Position numbers and translations under genes: made by a program. This document shows positions 6,264 through 14,079 of a stretch of DNA of 58,377 nt, in pieces (position 1 is the first letter of the stretch; every line of letters starts with the position of its first letter). The stretch comes from Nitrosomonadales bacterium (GTDB lineage Bacteria > Pseudomonadota > Gammaproteobacteria > Burkholderiales > SG8-39), in NCBI GenBank assembly GCA_005240145.1, contig SBAS01000068.1, positions 1-58,377 of the forward strand. Reading direction: 5' to 3'. The notes beneath the pieces are model-generated. The model ran no database searches and had not been told where the DNA came from. It saw only the letters and a program-made list of their open reading frames with translations.

Positions 6264-7201
6264 TCGCACTCGAGGATGTGAACGCGGCGGCGCGGCGCAT
6301 CGGCGGCCATGTGCGCCGCACGCCGGTGATCGAGGCCGAGGCGCTGCGCACACCCATTGCATCCGCGCGCGTGTCGCTGAAGCTCGAATATCTCCAGGCA
6401 ACCGGTTCCTTCAAGGCGCGCGGCGCCACCAATAAACTCCTCGCCACACCACCCGAGCAGATGGCCAAGGGCATCGTCACGGCCTCCGGCGGCAATCACG
6501 GCCTCGCGGTGGCGCGCGCCGGGCATCTTGCGCATGTGCCGACGACGGTCTTCCTGCCGGAGAATGCCTCGCCGTCGAAGATCGCGAAGCTGAAGCGTTG
6601 GGGCGCCGATATTCGCCTCGGCGGTGCTGTCTGGGATGAGACGAATGTGGCGGCCCTCGCCCATGCCGAGCGGACCGGTGCGGCCTATTTTCACCCGTTT
6701 GCCGACCCGCTGATCGTCGCCGGGCAGGGCACGCTGGGGCTCGAAATCCTCGAGCAACTGCCGAGCGTCGACACGATCCTCGTCGCCGTCGGCGGCGGCG
6801 GCCTGATCGCCGGCCTGGCTACGGCGGTCAAGGCGCTGCGGCCCGCGGTGCGCATCATCGGCATCGAGCCGGTCGGCGCCCCGACGCTGCACGCCTCACT
6901 CGAAGCCGGGCGTGTCGTGACGCTGGACCGCGTGACGACTGGCGTTTCGACCATGGCCGCGCGCCGGACCGACGAGCGGGTATTCGAGATCGTCCGGCAG
7001 CACGTGGAGAAGGTCGTTTTGCTCACCGACGCGGAGATGAAGGCGGCATCCGAATTTCTGTGGTTCGAGATGGGGATTGCCGCCGATCTCAGCGGTGCCG
7101 CCTCGATCGCCGCCCTCATGACCGGGAGGTTTCAGCCGGCCCCGGGCTCTCACGTTTGCGCGATCATCTGCGGCGCCGGTCCGGAGGGGATCGCGGGATG
7201 A
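6218..7201 (+). CDS. PLP-dependent threonine dehydratase-like enzyme (possible EutB)
   Basis: A fold-type II PLP enzyme of about 310-327 residues. The Schiff-base lysine lies in TGSFKARGA, followed by the ASGGNHG phosphate-side motif and the glycine-rich VGGGGLIAG loop that holds the PLP phosphate. The enzyme eliminates water or ammonia from hydroxy-amino acids. The hydroxyectoine enzyme EutB belongs to this family, and the neighbouring DoeB-like gene makes that role plausible. The start is uncertain: TTG 6218, CTG 6260 (overlapping the upstream stop) and GTG 6278 are candidates, and the family usually begins near the residues encoded from 6260. All choices mean coupled translation with the deacetylase. 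Confidence 0.8.
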   Translation: MLPRRRHALHGATRLIALEDVNAAARRIGGHVRRTPVIEAEALRTPIASARVSLKLEYLQATGSFKARGATNKLLATPPEQMAKGIVTASGGNHGLAVARAGHLAHVPTTVFLPENASPSKIAKLKRWGADIRLGGAVWDETNVAALAHAERTGAAYFHPFADPLIVAGQGTLGLEILEQLPSVDTILVAVGGGGLIAGLATAVKALRPAVRIIGIEPVGAPTLHASLEAGRVVTLDRVTTGVSTMAARRTDERVFEIVRQHVEKVVLLTDAEMKAASEFLWFEMGIAADLSGAASIAALMTGRFQPAPGSHVCAIICGAGPEGIAG

Positions 7202-7260
7202 GCCAGTACCGATGCTGGCGGATCCACGTACACTGAAGCGCCGACTACGGAAGGAAAGTC

Positions 7261-8010
7261 CTATCCCTGGACTGAATAACCTCCGTCCACCGCGATAGCC
7301 GTTCCGGTGAGGAAATCCGACGCGGCACTGGCCAGAAACACCGCAATGCCCGCGAAATCGCCCGGCTCGCCCCAGCGGCCTGCGGGTGTGCGCGCGAGCA
7401 CGCGCTCGTGCAGGCCGGCGACGTCGGTGCGTGCGCGGCGCGTGAGGTCGGTGTCGATCCAGCCGGGCAGCACCGAATTCACCTGGATGTTGTCCTTCGC
7501 CCAGGCGCAGGCCATGGCGCGGCTCATCTGCACGATGCCGCCCTTCGAGCTCGCATAGGGCGTGGTGAACGAGGCGCCGAAGATCGACATCATGGAGCCG
7601 ATGTTGATGATCTTGCCGCCGCCGGCCTTCTTCATCTCGGCATAGGCGAGTTGGGAGCAGTGGAAGGCGCTGGTGAGGTTGGTGTTCATGACCTCGTGGT
7701 ACTCGGCCATCGAGTACTCCTGCGGCTGCTTGCGGATGTTGATGCCGGCGTTGTTGACGAGGATGTCGAGCCGCCCCATTTGCCTTGCCGTTTCCTGGAT
7801 CAGTTTTTTGCAGTCAGATTCCTTGAGCAAATCGACGGTAATGGCGATTCCACCCAGTTCCTTCGCCGCCGCCGCACTCTTGGCGGGGTTGCGCCCTGCG
7901 ACCACCACTTTTGCGCCCGCGGCGGCCAGGCCGCGCGCCATGCCCAGGCCGATGCCGCCGTTGCCGCCGGTGACGACCGCGACGCGGCCGCTGAGATCGA
8001 ATGACTTCAT
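7261..8010 (-). CDS. SDR family oxidoreductase (gluconate dehydrogenase type)
   Basis: A 249-residue classical SDR starting MKSFDLSGRVAVVTGG. It carries TGGNGGIG near residue 15, NNAG near residue 88, the Ser-Tyr-Lys triad in GSMMSIFGASFTTPYASSKGG, and a C-terminal AIAVDGGYSVQG. The closest named type is 2-deoxy-D-gluconate 3-dehydrogenase or 5-keto-gluconate reductase, but substrate prediction in this family is weak. A GGAG ribosome-binding site lies just upstream of ATG 8010. The minus frame stays open far upstream, but that extension is antisense to the sigma factor genes and is not part of the protein. It is convergent with the dehydratase gene. Confidence 0.88.
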   Translation of the reverse strand: MKSFDLSGRVAVVTGGNGGIGLGMARGLAAAGAKVVVAGRNPAKSAAAAKELGGIAITVDLLKESDCKKLIQETARQMGRLDILVNNAGINIRKQPQEYSMAEYHEVMNTNLTSAFHCSQLAYAEMKKAGGGKIINIGSMMSIFGASFTTPYASSKGGIVQMSRAMACAWAKDNIQVNSVLPGWIDTDLTRRARTDVAGLHERVLARTPAGRWGEPGDFAGIAVFLASAASDFLTGTAIAVDGGYSVQG

Positions 8011-8073
8011 GTAGCTCTCCTTATTTGAGGTTCGCATTGTAAGGAAAGGGTCCTTTGCCGGGTCTATTACCCG

Positions 8074-8604
8074 ATGACCGCAGCTGAGCGCGTGGAGCAC
8101 GTCGGAAGGCTTCGACCGCAATTGGTCCGCTACGCAAGGGCGCGCCTGCTCAATCCCGCGCACGCCGAAGACGCGGTCCAGGAGGCGATGCTCGCTGCGA
8201 TCGAGAATATCGAGTCTTTCTCGGGCGGCTCGTCTCTCGCCAGCTGGCTGACGGGGATACTCAGGCATAAGATCGTCGATTGCGTCAGGCGCGCCGCGCG
8301 GGACCAATGGCAGGAGATGGACAATGACGGCAACGCGATCGAGGCCGATGGCCCGCACGCAAGCGGCTGCGTCGGACCGGAGCAATTGCTGGCGCGCCGG
8401 CAGCTCTGGGAGGCGCTCGCGCGCTGCATGCGGGACTTGCCCGTGCGTACCGCGGACACCTTCGTCCTGCGGGAGCTTGTCGGCATGAACACGGCGGAAA
8501 CCTGCCGGGCGCTGGCGGTGTCGGAGTCGCACTGCGCGGTCATGCTGCACCGGGCGCGCAAGCGTATCCGCGCAACCCTCGATCCGGATTGGATCGCGCC
8601 ATGA
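8074..8604 (+). CDS. ECF-type RNA polymerase sigma factor (first of two)
   Basis: A 176-residue sigma-70 family protein with only regions 2 and 4. Region 2 is AEDAVQEAMLAAIENIESF and the following SWLTGILRHKIVDCVRR. Region 4 is the helix-turn-helix MNTAETCRALAVSESHCAVMLHRARKRIR. ECF factors direct RNA polymerase to stress or envelope genes when released by an anti-sigma factor. This one has an unusual spacer rich in Asp and Glu between the regions. No clear ribosome-binding site precedes ATG 8074; a short inverted repeat CGGGT/ACCCG sits directly before it. The stop overlaps the next sigma gene as ATGA. Confidence 0.88.
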   Translation: MTAAERVEHVGRLRPQLVRYARARLLNPAHAEDAVQEAMLAAIENIESFSGGSSLASWLTGILRHKIVDCVRRAARDQWQEMDNDGNAIEADGPHASGCVGPEQLLARRQLWEALARCMRDLPVRTADTFVLRELVGMNTAETCRALAVSESHCAVMLHRARKRIRATLDPDWIAP

Positions 8605-9113
8605 GCGCCGGAGGGATCGATGCGCCATACGAAGAGGCCATCAGGGCGCACGCCGGGGACCTGTTCCGCTACGCCTACTGGCTGGCGCGCAACCGGCAGC
8701 AGGCCGAGGATATCGTGCAGAACGCCCTGCTGCGGGGCTGGCGCGCGTTTCCGCGTGTCAGGGACCGGGCCGCGGTGAAAGCCTGGCTGTTTTCGATCGT
8801 GAAGAACGAGTTCCATCGTGCGACCGCCCGGGATGCACGCCACGCCGGCGTCGATGTGGACGGGCTTGAATTTGCCGATGAGCGCGCGAGCCCTTTCGCC
8901 ATGGAGATGCGCGACGCCTTGATGGCGCTGCCGGCAACTTACGCGGAGCCGCTCGCCCTTCAGGTGCTCGGCGGATTCAGTTGCTCGGAGATCGCCGCAA
9001 TGCTGGAGACGACCGAGGGCGCCGTGATGACGAGGCTGACGCGCGCCCGCCAGGCGCTGAAGCGCCTGGTGCTGCCCGCGCAAACGAAAGAGCGAAGAGG
9101 GGAGAGGTCATGA
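8601..9113 (+). CDS. ECF-type RNA polymerase sigma factor (second of two)
   Basis: A 170-residue ECF sigma factor distinct from its neighbour. Region 2 reads DLFRYAYWLARNRQQAEDIVQNALLRGWR, and region 4 reads FSCSEIAAMLETTEGAVMTRLTRARQALKR. ATG 8601 overlaps the upstream stop, so both sigma factors are made from one coupled message. The stop overlaps the start of the anti-sigma gene in the same way. Which of the two sigma factors the anti-sigma protein controls cannot be told from sequence. Confidence 0.9.
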   Translation: MSAGGIDAPYEEAIRAHAGDLFRYAYWLARNRQQAEDIVQNALLRGWRAFPRVRDRAAVKAWLFSIVKNEFHRATARDARHAGVDVDGLEFADERASPFAMEMRDALMALPATYAEPLALQVLGGFSCSEIAAMLETTEGAVMTRLTRARQALKRLVLPAQTKERRGERS

Positions 9114-9796
9114 ACTGCCTGGACTTCCGGCGCCTCCTCCTGTCAGGAGCTGGCGAGACTGAAACGATGCGCGAACACCGCATGACCTGCGCTACCTGCG
9201 CGGAGCTCTTGGCGGAGCACGCAGTCTTCGAAAGCGAACTGCGCGGCGCGTTCGCGGTGCCGGTCCCGGGCGGATTCGCCGACCGGCTGCTCGAAGCGGT
9301 GCCGGCCGGACGTGCCGACGGGCAAGGAAGATTTCAGGACCGGCGCCGCTTTCTCGCCGCTACCGCGACCGCCGCGGCTGCGATCGGCCTGGGACTCTAC
9401 GCCTGGCGCGGCCGTGACGATCCGATGGCCATGGCCTGCATCCAGTTCGTCATGAAGGACGAAGCGAAGTCGATCATGATGGGGGCGATGCCGCGCGACG
9501 AAGCGGAGCGCATGCTGGCCGATTCGCTGCCGCTGGCGCGCATTGAGAGCATTGGCGGCATCCGCCACATCGCACCCTGTCCCCTCGGCGAGGGCACGGC
9601 GTATCACGTGATCCTGATGGTGCCGCAGGACAAGGTCACGCTGCTTGTCATGCCCGACACGCCGATGCCGTCGCGCACGCGCGCGACGCGCGACGGCATG
9701 TACGCGAGTGTGGTGCCGCTGCGCAAAGGCAGCGTCGGCATCGTCGGCGCCAGCGCCGCGGTGGTGGACAGCGTGGCGGGGGCTTTGCGCGGCTGA
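9110..9796 (+). CDS. DUF3379-like membrane anti-sigma factor
   Basis: A 228-residue protein. It opens with MNCLDFRRLLL and a short zinc-binding anti-sigma type motif HRMTCATC (His-x3-Cys-x2-Cys). A single transmembrane segment of about 20 residues follows an RRRFLAATATAAAAIGLG stretch near residues 83-103. The remainder is periplasmic and holds two long beta-rich repeats ending in GASAAVVDSVAGALRG. The layout is that of DUF3379/anti-sigma proteins encoded just after ECF sigma genes. It probably holds one or both sigma factors at the inner membrane until an envelope signal releases them. ATG 9110 overlaps the preceding stop. Confidence 0.75.
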   Translation: MNCLDFRRLLLSGAGETETMREHRMTCATCAELLAEHAVFESELRGAFAVPVPGGFADRLLEAVPAGRADGQGRFQDRRRFLAATATAAAAIGLGLYAWRGRDDPMAMACIQFVMKDEAKSIMMGAMPRDEAERMLADSLPLARIESIGGIRHIAPCPLGEGTAYHVILMVPQDKVTLLVMPDTPMPSRTRATRDGMYASVVPLRKGSVGIVGASAAVVDSVAGALRG

Positions 9797-9835
9797 GCTA
9801 CGGCAGCACCCGCGCGATGGCGGCGGGTCCGTAGC
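9797..9835. terminator. Long hairpin between convergent genes
   Basis: GCTACGG (9797-9803) pairs with CCGTAGC (9829-9835), and an inner ACCCGC pairs with GCGGGT. The stem lies between the convergent anti-sigma and HAD genes. There is no T-run on either side, so its role as a terminator is only likely. Confidence 0.4.
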
Positions 9836-9868
9836 GATAGCGCACCGGGCAAACCCGGCCAGGCTCGT

Positions 9869-10564
9869 TCACACGCCCAGTTTGTCCGCCAACTCCGCGA
9901 ATCCATCGACCACCAGGGTGGAGGCCGGATTTGCGTTCGGGTCGGGCGGGCCGCCGGGGCCCCATTCGTCGGGTCGCCGCACGAACGCTGTCTGGTAGCC
10001 GCAGGCGCGCGCGGCATCGAGATCGAAATTGTGGCAGGCGACCATCATGATTTCGGCCGGATCGAGCTGCAGCCACTTGGCTGCGGTGCGGTAGGCCTCG
10101 GGCCGGACCTTGTAGTGCCCGATCATCTCGCAGGAGATGATGGCATCCCAGTCGATGCCGTTCTTTTTCGACACGTCGATCACGAGCGAGGTAGTGAGCA
10201 GCGTGAAAGAGGCCACCACGTAGCGCTTGCGCAGGCGCGCGGCCCCGGCAGCGAAATCCGGCCAGGCCTCCAGCGCGTGCCAGGTGCGCCAGATCGCGTC
10301 GCGCTCGGCGGCGTTGAGGGCGTCGAGCTTGAATTCAGCGATCACCTCGTCGAGCTTCGTGCGGTGGACGTCGTCAAAGTTGTAGGAAGGATGCTCGGCG
10401 TTGACGATGCCCTTTAACGAGCGGCGGCGGTATTCGTTGGTCACCGCGCCCCAGTCGGCCTTCAGGCCGCGCGCAGCGCCTGCCTTGGCGAACGCGCCGC
10501 TGATGCCGCGGTGCCAGTCGAGGATGGTGCCGCCGGTGTCGAAGGTTAGAGCCTTGAGCGTCAT
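9869..10564 (-). CDS. HAD-superfamily hydrolase, haloacid dehalogenase type II-like
   Basis: A 231-residue HAD protein. The nucleophile is Asp9 in LTFDTGGT, motif II is ASFTLLTT, the lysine of motif III lies in HYKVRPEAY, and the motif IV acid is in MMVACHNFDLDAARACGY. The last stretch, with the sequence after it, matches L-2-haloacid dehalogenases rather than phosphatases. These enzymes hydrolyse 2-haloalkanoic acids through an Asp ester. It lies about 1.5 kb from the reductive-dehalogenase-like gene, which may be more than coincidence, but many proteins of this family have no proven halide release. ATG 10564 gives the family's normal length. Confidence 0.75.
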   Translation of the reverse strand: MTLKALTFDTGGTILDWHRGISGAFAKAGAARGLKADWGAVTNEYRRRSLKGIVNAEHPSYNFDDVHRTKLDEVIAEFKLDALNAAERDAIWRTWHALEAWPDFAAGAARLRKRYVVASFTLLTTSLVIDVSKKNGIDWDAIISCEMIGHYKVRPEAYRTAAKWLQLDPAEIMMVACHNFDLDAARACGYQTAFVRRPDEWGPGGPPDPNANPASTLVVDGFAELADKLGV

Positions 10565-10602
10565 GCCGAATGTGGGCCGGTGGAAATGCGTGAATGAGTC
10601 TT

Positions 10603-11958
10603 CTACTTTACCAGCCGCGTCGCGGGATAGGCGGCGTACCAGCCGAACCAGAACGCGCGGTGGGCGGGCAGGCGCTTGAGCGAGGTGCCCCCGGGGCCGG
10701 TCAGCCTGTCCTCCGAGAGCTTCCACGACTTGCCGCTGCTGTCGCGCACGTCGGCATCGCCGTCCCAGCTGGAAAAGCGCAGGTTCGCGCTCTCATAGAC
10801 CCGGTTGGCGCCGGAGGCGTCGGTCAGGACCACGAATGCTTGCGCGCCGACGCGGTCGTGATACACGCGATTCGCGGCAAGAAAGTCCGCTGCGATGGCA
10901 AGCGGGTCGGCAGGCTTGCCCGGCGAACGCAGCGCGAGTACTTCGGCCTTGTTGGGCAGCCGCGTGTCCAGTTTCGGCACGCCGAACATCAGGCGGTCGG
11001 TGGCGAAGTAGTCGCGGTAGGCCGCGCCCTCGTCGTAGTCGCGCTGATGCCCGGTATCGAGCGCGAGCACCGTCGTGCCGGGATGACGCTTTTTCCACGC
11101 GCCCCAGGTGGTGGTCACCACGCGCAGCGTCTGCAGTTCGATGCCCTTGCCGACCAGCGGACCGACCACGGGTTCGCCGCCGAGCGTCGACCAGAGCGAC
11201 TTGGTGGCATGGTCGTACATCAGCTTGTTGGAGCGGTAGAGGAATCCACTGGTGCCCAGTTCGTGGTGAACGCCCTTTACCGTGGCGTCGTACAGGATCA
11301 TCGAGCCGCACAGAGTGCAATACACGCCGTTCAGCTCGCGGCCGGCGATCCGGTCCTTGACCATCTCGTGCCAGGCGAGGATGCGTTTCGGATAGGCGCG
11401 CACGTCGCCGTCGATGGCGACGCCGAACACGATGTTGTCGTCAGCCAGATACGTCGCCTGCTTCGCTGGAAGCATTTTCGGGTTCTTGAGCGGCGGGATG
11501 CCGTCGCGCCAGACCCCGCCCCAGCGGATCTCGTCCAGCCGGATGATCGTCTTGCGCTGCTTGTCGAAATACTCGCGAAAGCGCGGATCGACCTGCTCGT
11601 AGAGCGCCGCCTTGAACTCGCCATAGTCGGTGTACGCGCCGGGATCGCGCGCCCAGAGCCACTCGTAGAGCGCATTCAGGTCCCCGCCGGAGCGCAGTCC
11701 AGTGACGCGTTCGAGTTGCGCCATCACCTCGACCTGCACCGAGAGCACCGGCACGAAACCCGCGAGTTCCAGCAGCGGCGCCGTGTAGGCGTCCCGCCAT
11801 CCTTTGCGGATGCGGGCGAGGGACGCGCTCGCCGCCTGCGGGTTGGAGTTCAGGACCCCGAGAAAGACCTGCACGGGGACCGGCGCGGGTGCCTGCGCCT
11901 GCGCCGTCAACCACAGGGCGCAGAGCACGAGCATGGCGAGCAGGTTGCGAAGATTCAT
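10603..11958 (-). CDS. Exported DUF3179 domain protein
   Basis: A 451-residue protein with a Sec signal peptide (MNLRNLLAMLVLCALWLTAQAQA). The DUF3179 domain follows, with the signature GVYCTLCGSMILYD holding a Cys-x2-Cys pair and the later FLYRSNKLMYDHATKSLWS. The domain's function is unknown. It is common in exported proteins of marine and soil bacteria. The family's conserved TTWGAWKKRHPGTTVL segment is also present. It is divergent from the reductive-dehalogenase-like gene with a symmetric inverted repeat between them. No downstream partner lies close on the same strand except the HAD gene 38 bases further on. Confidence 0.8.
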   Translation of the reverse strand: MNLRNLLAMLVLCALWLTAQAQAPAPVPVQVFLGVLNSNPQAASASLARIRKGWRDAYTAPLLELAGFVPVLSVQVEVMAQLERVTGLRSGGDLNALYEWLWARDPGAYTDYGEFKAALYEQVDPRFREYFDKQRKTIIRLDEIRWGGVWRDGIPPLKNPKMLPAKQATYLADDNIVFGVAIDGDVRAYPKRILAWHEMVKDRIAGRELNGVYCTLCGSMILYDATVKGVHHELGTSGFLYRSNKLMYDHATKSLWSTLGGEPVVGPLVGKGIELQTLRVVTTTWGAWKKRHPGTTVLALDTGHQRDYDEGAAYRDYFATDRLMFGVPKLDTRLPNKAEVLALRSPGKPADPLAIAADFLAANRVYHDRVGAQAFVVLTDASGANRVYESANLRFSSWDGDADVRDSSGKSWKLSEDRLTGPGGTSLKRLPAHRAFWFGWYAAYPATRLVK

Positions 11959-11961
11959 GGC

Positions 11962-12012
11962 ATGTCCCGGTAGGCGGTGTCCTGCGGTGGTCGCACAGCG
12001 GCCCCGGGACAT
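11962..12012. promoter_or_regulatory. Spaced inverted repeat between divergent genes (possible operator)
   Basis: ATGTCCCGG (11962-11970) is repeated as its exact reverse complement CCGGGACAT at 12004-12012. The arms flank the 66-base gap between the DUF3179 and RdhA-like start codons. The 33-base gap places the arms about four helical turns apart centre to centre, as in looping operators. No regulator gene is adjacent. Confidence 0.4.
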
Positions 12013-12024
12013 TACGCCGCTATC

Positions 12025-14079
12025 ATGCGATCCATGCGGATCATCTCGAACCGGAACCGCGCGGTGCATCTGGGCCCCTTGCCGCTTGAGCGGGTGGCGC
12101 GCGCAGAGGCGTTGCCCGAACTCACCGAAGTGCGAGACCGCTTTCCGGCGGCCAGTAAAACGCCGCTCGGCCGCATCGTCAACGAGTACATCGCCCTCTT
12201 CGAGCAGTTCCGTGCGGAGGAGCCGGCGCCGGAGCGCGCGCCGTACCCGCCGGATCCGCGGCGCTTGGCCAACGAGCTCAAGGCGAACTGCTATTTCCTC
12301 AATGCCTCGCTCGCCGGTTGCTGCGAGATCCCGCAATCGGCATGGCTCGGCACAGCGGTTCCCGGCCACCGCTACGCGCTCGCGATCGCTGTCGAGTTCG
12401 GACGCGACCCCGAGCCGGACAATCTCGCCGCGGACTGGGTGCGCGGCAGCGAGTACGACTGCGCGCTGCTGCGCGCGGCCGAAATCGCGCTGATCTCGGC
12501 GGCGTTCCTGCGACGGCTGGGATTTTCCGCCACTGCGCACACGCGGGATCGCAGCGACGTTTCGCATGCCGCGATCCTGCGCGCGGCCGGCCTGGTCTAT
12601 CGAAATCTCGCGGCGCCGTTCATCGGCAGGCGCTACGCGTCCTGCGTAGTCACGACCTCGGAGCCGCTGGCCGCCGACCTGCCGCTGGCCGCGAAGGCCG
12701 GCATGCTGGATGGCGGCCTGGGCTGGTGGCTGGGCGCCGGCGGTAGCGAGACCTGGTGGGAACGCTGGCTGGCGTCACGCCGGCCTGCCGACGGCAGCCG
12801 CTTTCCGATGGAGAGCATCAAGCGCGTGCCCGAGACCACGACGCTGATCCTCGAGGATGAAGTGCCGCGCGTGCCGAAGCGGGCGAACTTCTTCACGCGC
12901 GCGCTGCATGGCGACCTGGGCGACAAAGCACAGCGCGAGCGCTGGCGCTTCGCCTACAAGACGCCGATCGCCGACGCCTACGTGAAGCTGATCCGGGCGA
13001 TGGTGCCGCTCCAGGACGGAAGGATCGCTTCGCGAAATCGAAACGAGAAAAGCAGTCCTGAAGAAAATTCAAAGGCGATCAAGGCGCTCATGTATTACCT
13101 TGGCGCCGACATGGCGGGCGCCTGCGAGGCGAAACGCTACGCCTGGTATTCGCACCAGGAAGACGGCACGCCGATCGACATCTATCACCGCGGCGCCATG
13201 GTGATGCTGGTGGACCAGGGTTTCGAGACCATGGAGGGCGCCTCCGGAGACGACTGGATCTCCGGCGCGCAATCCATGCGCGCCTACATGCGCGGCGGCG
13301 AAATTTGCGGCGTGGTGGCGGCGTTTATCCGCAGCCTGGGCTGGAGCGCGCGTTCGCAGACCAATGCAGATTCCGACGTGCTGCAGCTGCCGCTGGTGCT
13401 GCTCGCCGGCCTGGGCGAGCTCTCGCGCATCGGCGAGCTGGTGCTAAATCCGTTTGTCGGCCCGCGTTTCAAGAGCGCGGTGGTCACCACCGACCTGCCC
13501 CTCGCCTGGGATCAGCCGATCGACTTCGGCCTCCAAGACACGTGCAACAAATGCATGAAGTGCGCGCGCGAGTGCCCCTGCAGCGCCATCTCGTTTGGCG
13601 ACAAGGTGATGTTCAACGGCTACGAGATGTGGAAGCCGGACGTGGAGCGTTGCACGCGCTACCGCGTCACCAACCCGCACGGCTCGGCCTGCGGCCGCTG
13701 CATGAAGACCTGCCCCTACAACCACGAAGGGCTGCTCGCGCATCGCGCGTTCCTGTGGGCGGCGATCCATCTTTCCTGGACGCGGCGCTGGATCGTGCGG
13801 CTGGATGATCGCATCGGCAACGGCGCGATCAACACGGTGAAGACCTGGTGGACCGACCTGGAGATCGTCGCTGGCAAGGTCGTACCCCCGAGGGGCAGCA
13901 ACCGGCGCAACCTTGCGCCCGGCAAGCCAGCCAAGGCGCAGGAAATCGCTTACTATCCCGCCGCCGCCATGCCGCAGGCGGCGGCGAAGGCCGCGTTCCC
14001 GCTGGATCGCAAAACCGCATTGGCCGTACAACCCGAAACCCCCGCCGCTGCGCGGGAACGCAGGAGGAGATCGACATGA
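12025..14079 (+). CDS. Reductive-dehalogenase-like corrinoid/iron-sulfur protein
   Basis: About 684 residues. The C-terminal third carries two 4Fe-4S motifs. The first is CNKCMKCARECP with Cys507, 510, 513 and 517. The second uses Cys543, then Cys556, 559 and 563 in CGRCMKTCP. Before them lies a cobalamin-binding RdhA-like domain at about residues 340-500. The N-terminal half (about residues 65-230) repeats the same pattern (SAAFLRRLGFSATAHT against AAFIRSLGWSARSQT; VVTTSEPLA against VVTTDLPLA), so the protein contains an internal duplication. There is no Tat signal or membrane partner, so it resembles cytoplasmic, non-respiratory RdhA proteins of aerobic Proteobacteria. The substrate is unknown. 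Epoxyqueuosine reductase QueG is related but only half this size. Confidence 0.75.
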   Translation: MRSMRIISNRNRAVHLGPLPLERVARAEALPELTEVRDRFPAASKTPLGRIVNEYIALFEQFRAEEPAPERAPYPPDPRRLANELKANCYFLNASLAGCCEIPQSAWLGTAVPGHRYALAIAVEFGRDPEPDNLAADWVRGSEYDCALLRAAEIALISAAFLRRLGFSATAHTRDRSDVSHAAILRAAGLVYRNLAAPFIGRRYASCVVTTSEPLAADLPLAAKAGMLDGGLGWWLGAGGSETWWERWLASRRPADGSRFPMESIKRVPETTTLILEDEVPRVPKRANFFTRALHGDLGDKAQRERWRFAYKTPIADAYVKLIRAMVPLQDGRIASRNRNEKSSPEENSKAIKALMYYLGADMAGACEAKRYAWYSHQEDGTPIDIYHRGAMVMLVDQGFETMEGASGDDWISGAQSMRAYMRGGEICGVVAAFIRSLGWSARSQTNADSDVLQLPLVLLAGLGELSRIGELVLNPFVGPRFKSAVVTTDLPLAWDQPIDFGLQDTCNKCMKCARECPCSAISFGDKVMFNGYEMWKPDVERCTRYRVTNPHGSACGRCMKTCPYNHEGLLAHRAFLWAAIHLSWTRRWIVRLDDRIGNGAINTVKTWWTDLEIVAGKVVPPRGSNRRNLAPGKPAKAQEIAYYPAAAMPQAAAKAAFPLDRKTALAVQPETPAAARERRRRST

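Noticed and set aside
6218-7201. Firm assignment as hydroxyectoine dehydratase EutB
   Set aside because: The sequence is that of a generic threonine-dehydratase-type enzyme; only the neighbouring DoeB-like gene supports the role, and eutA, C and D are absent.
8011-8628. Upstream extension of the minus-strand SDR
   Set aside because: It is antisense to the first sigma factor gene, and a GGAG ribosome-binding site marks ATG 8010.
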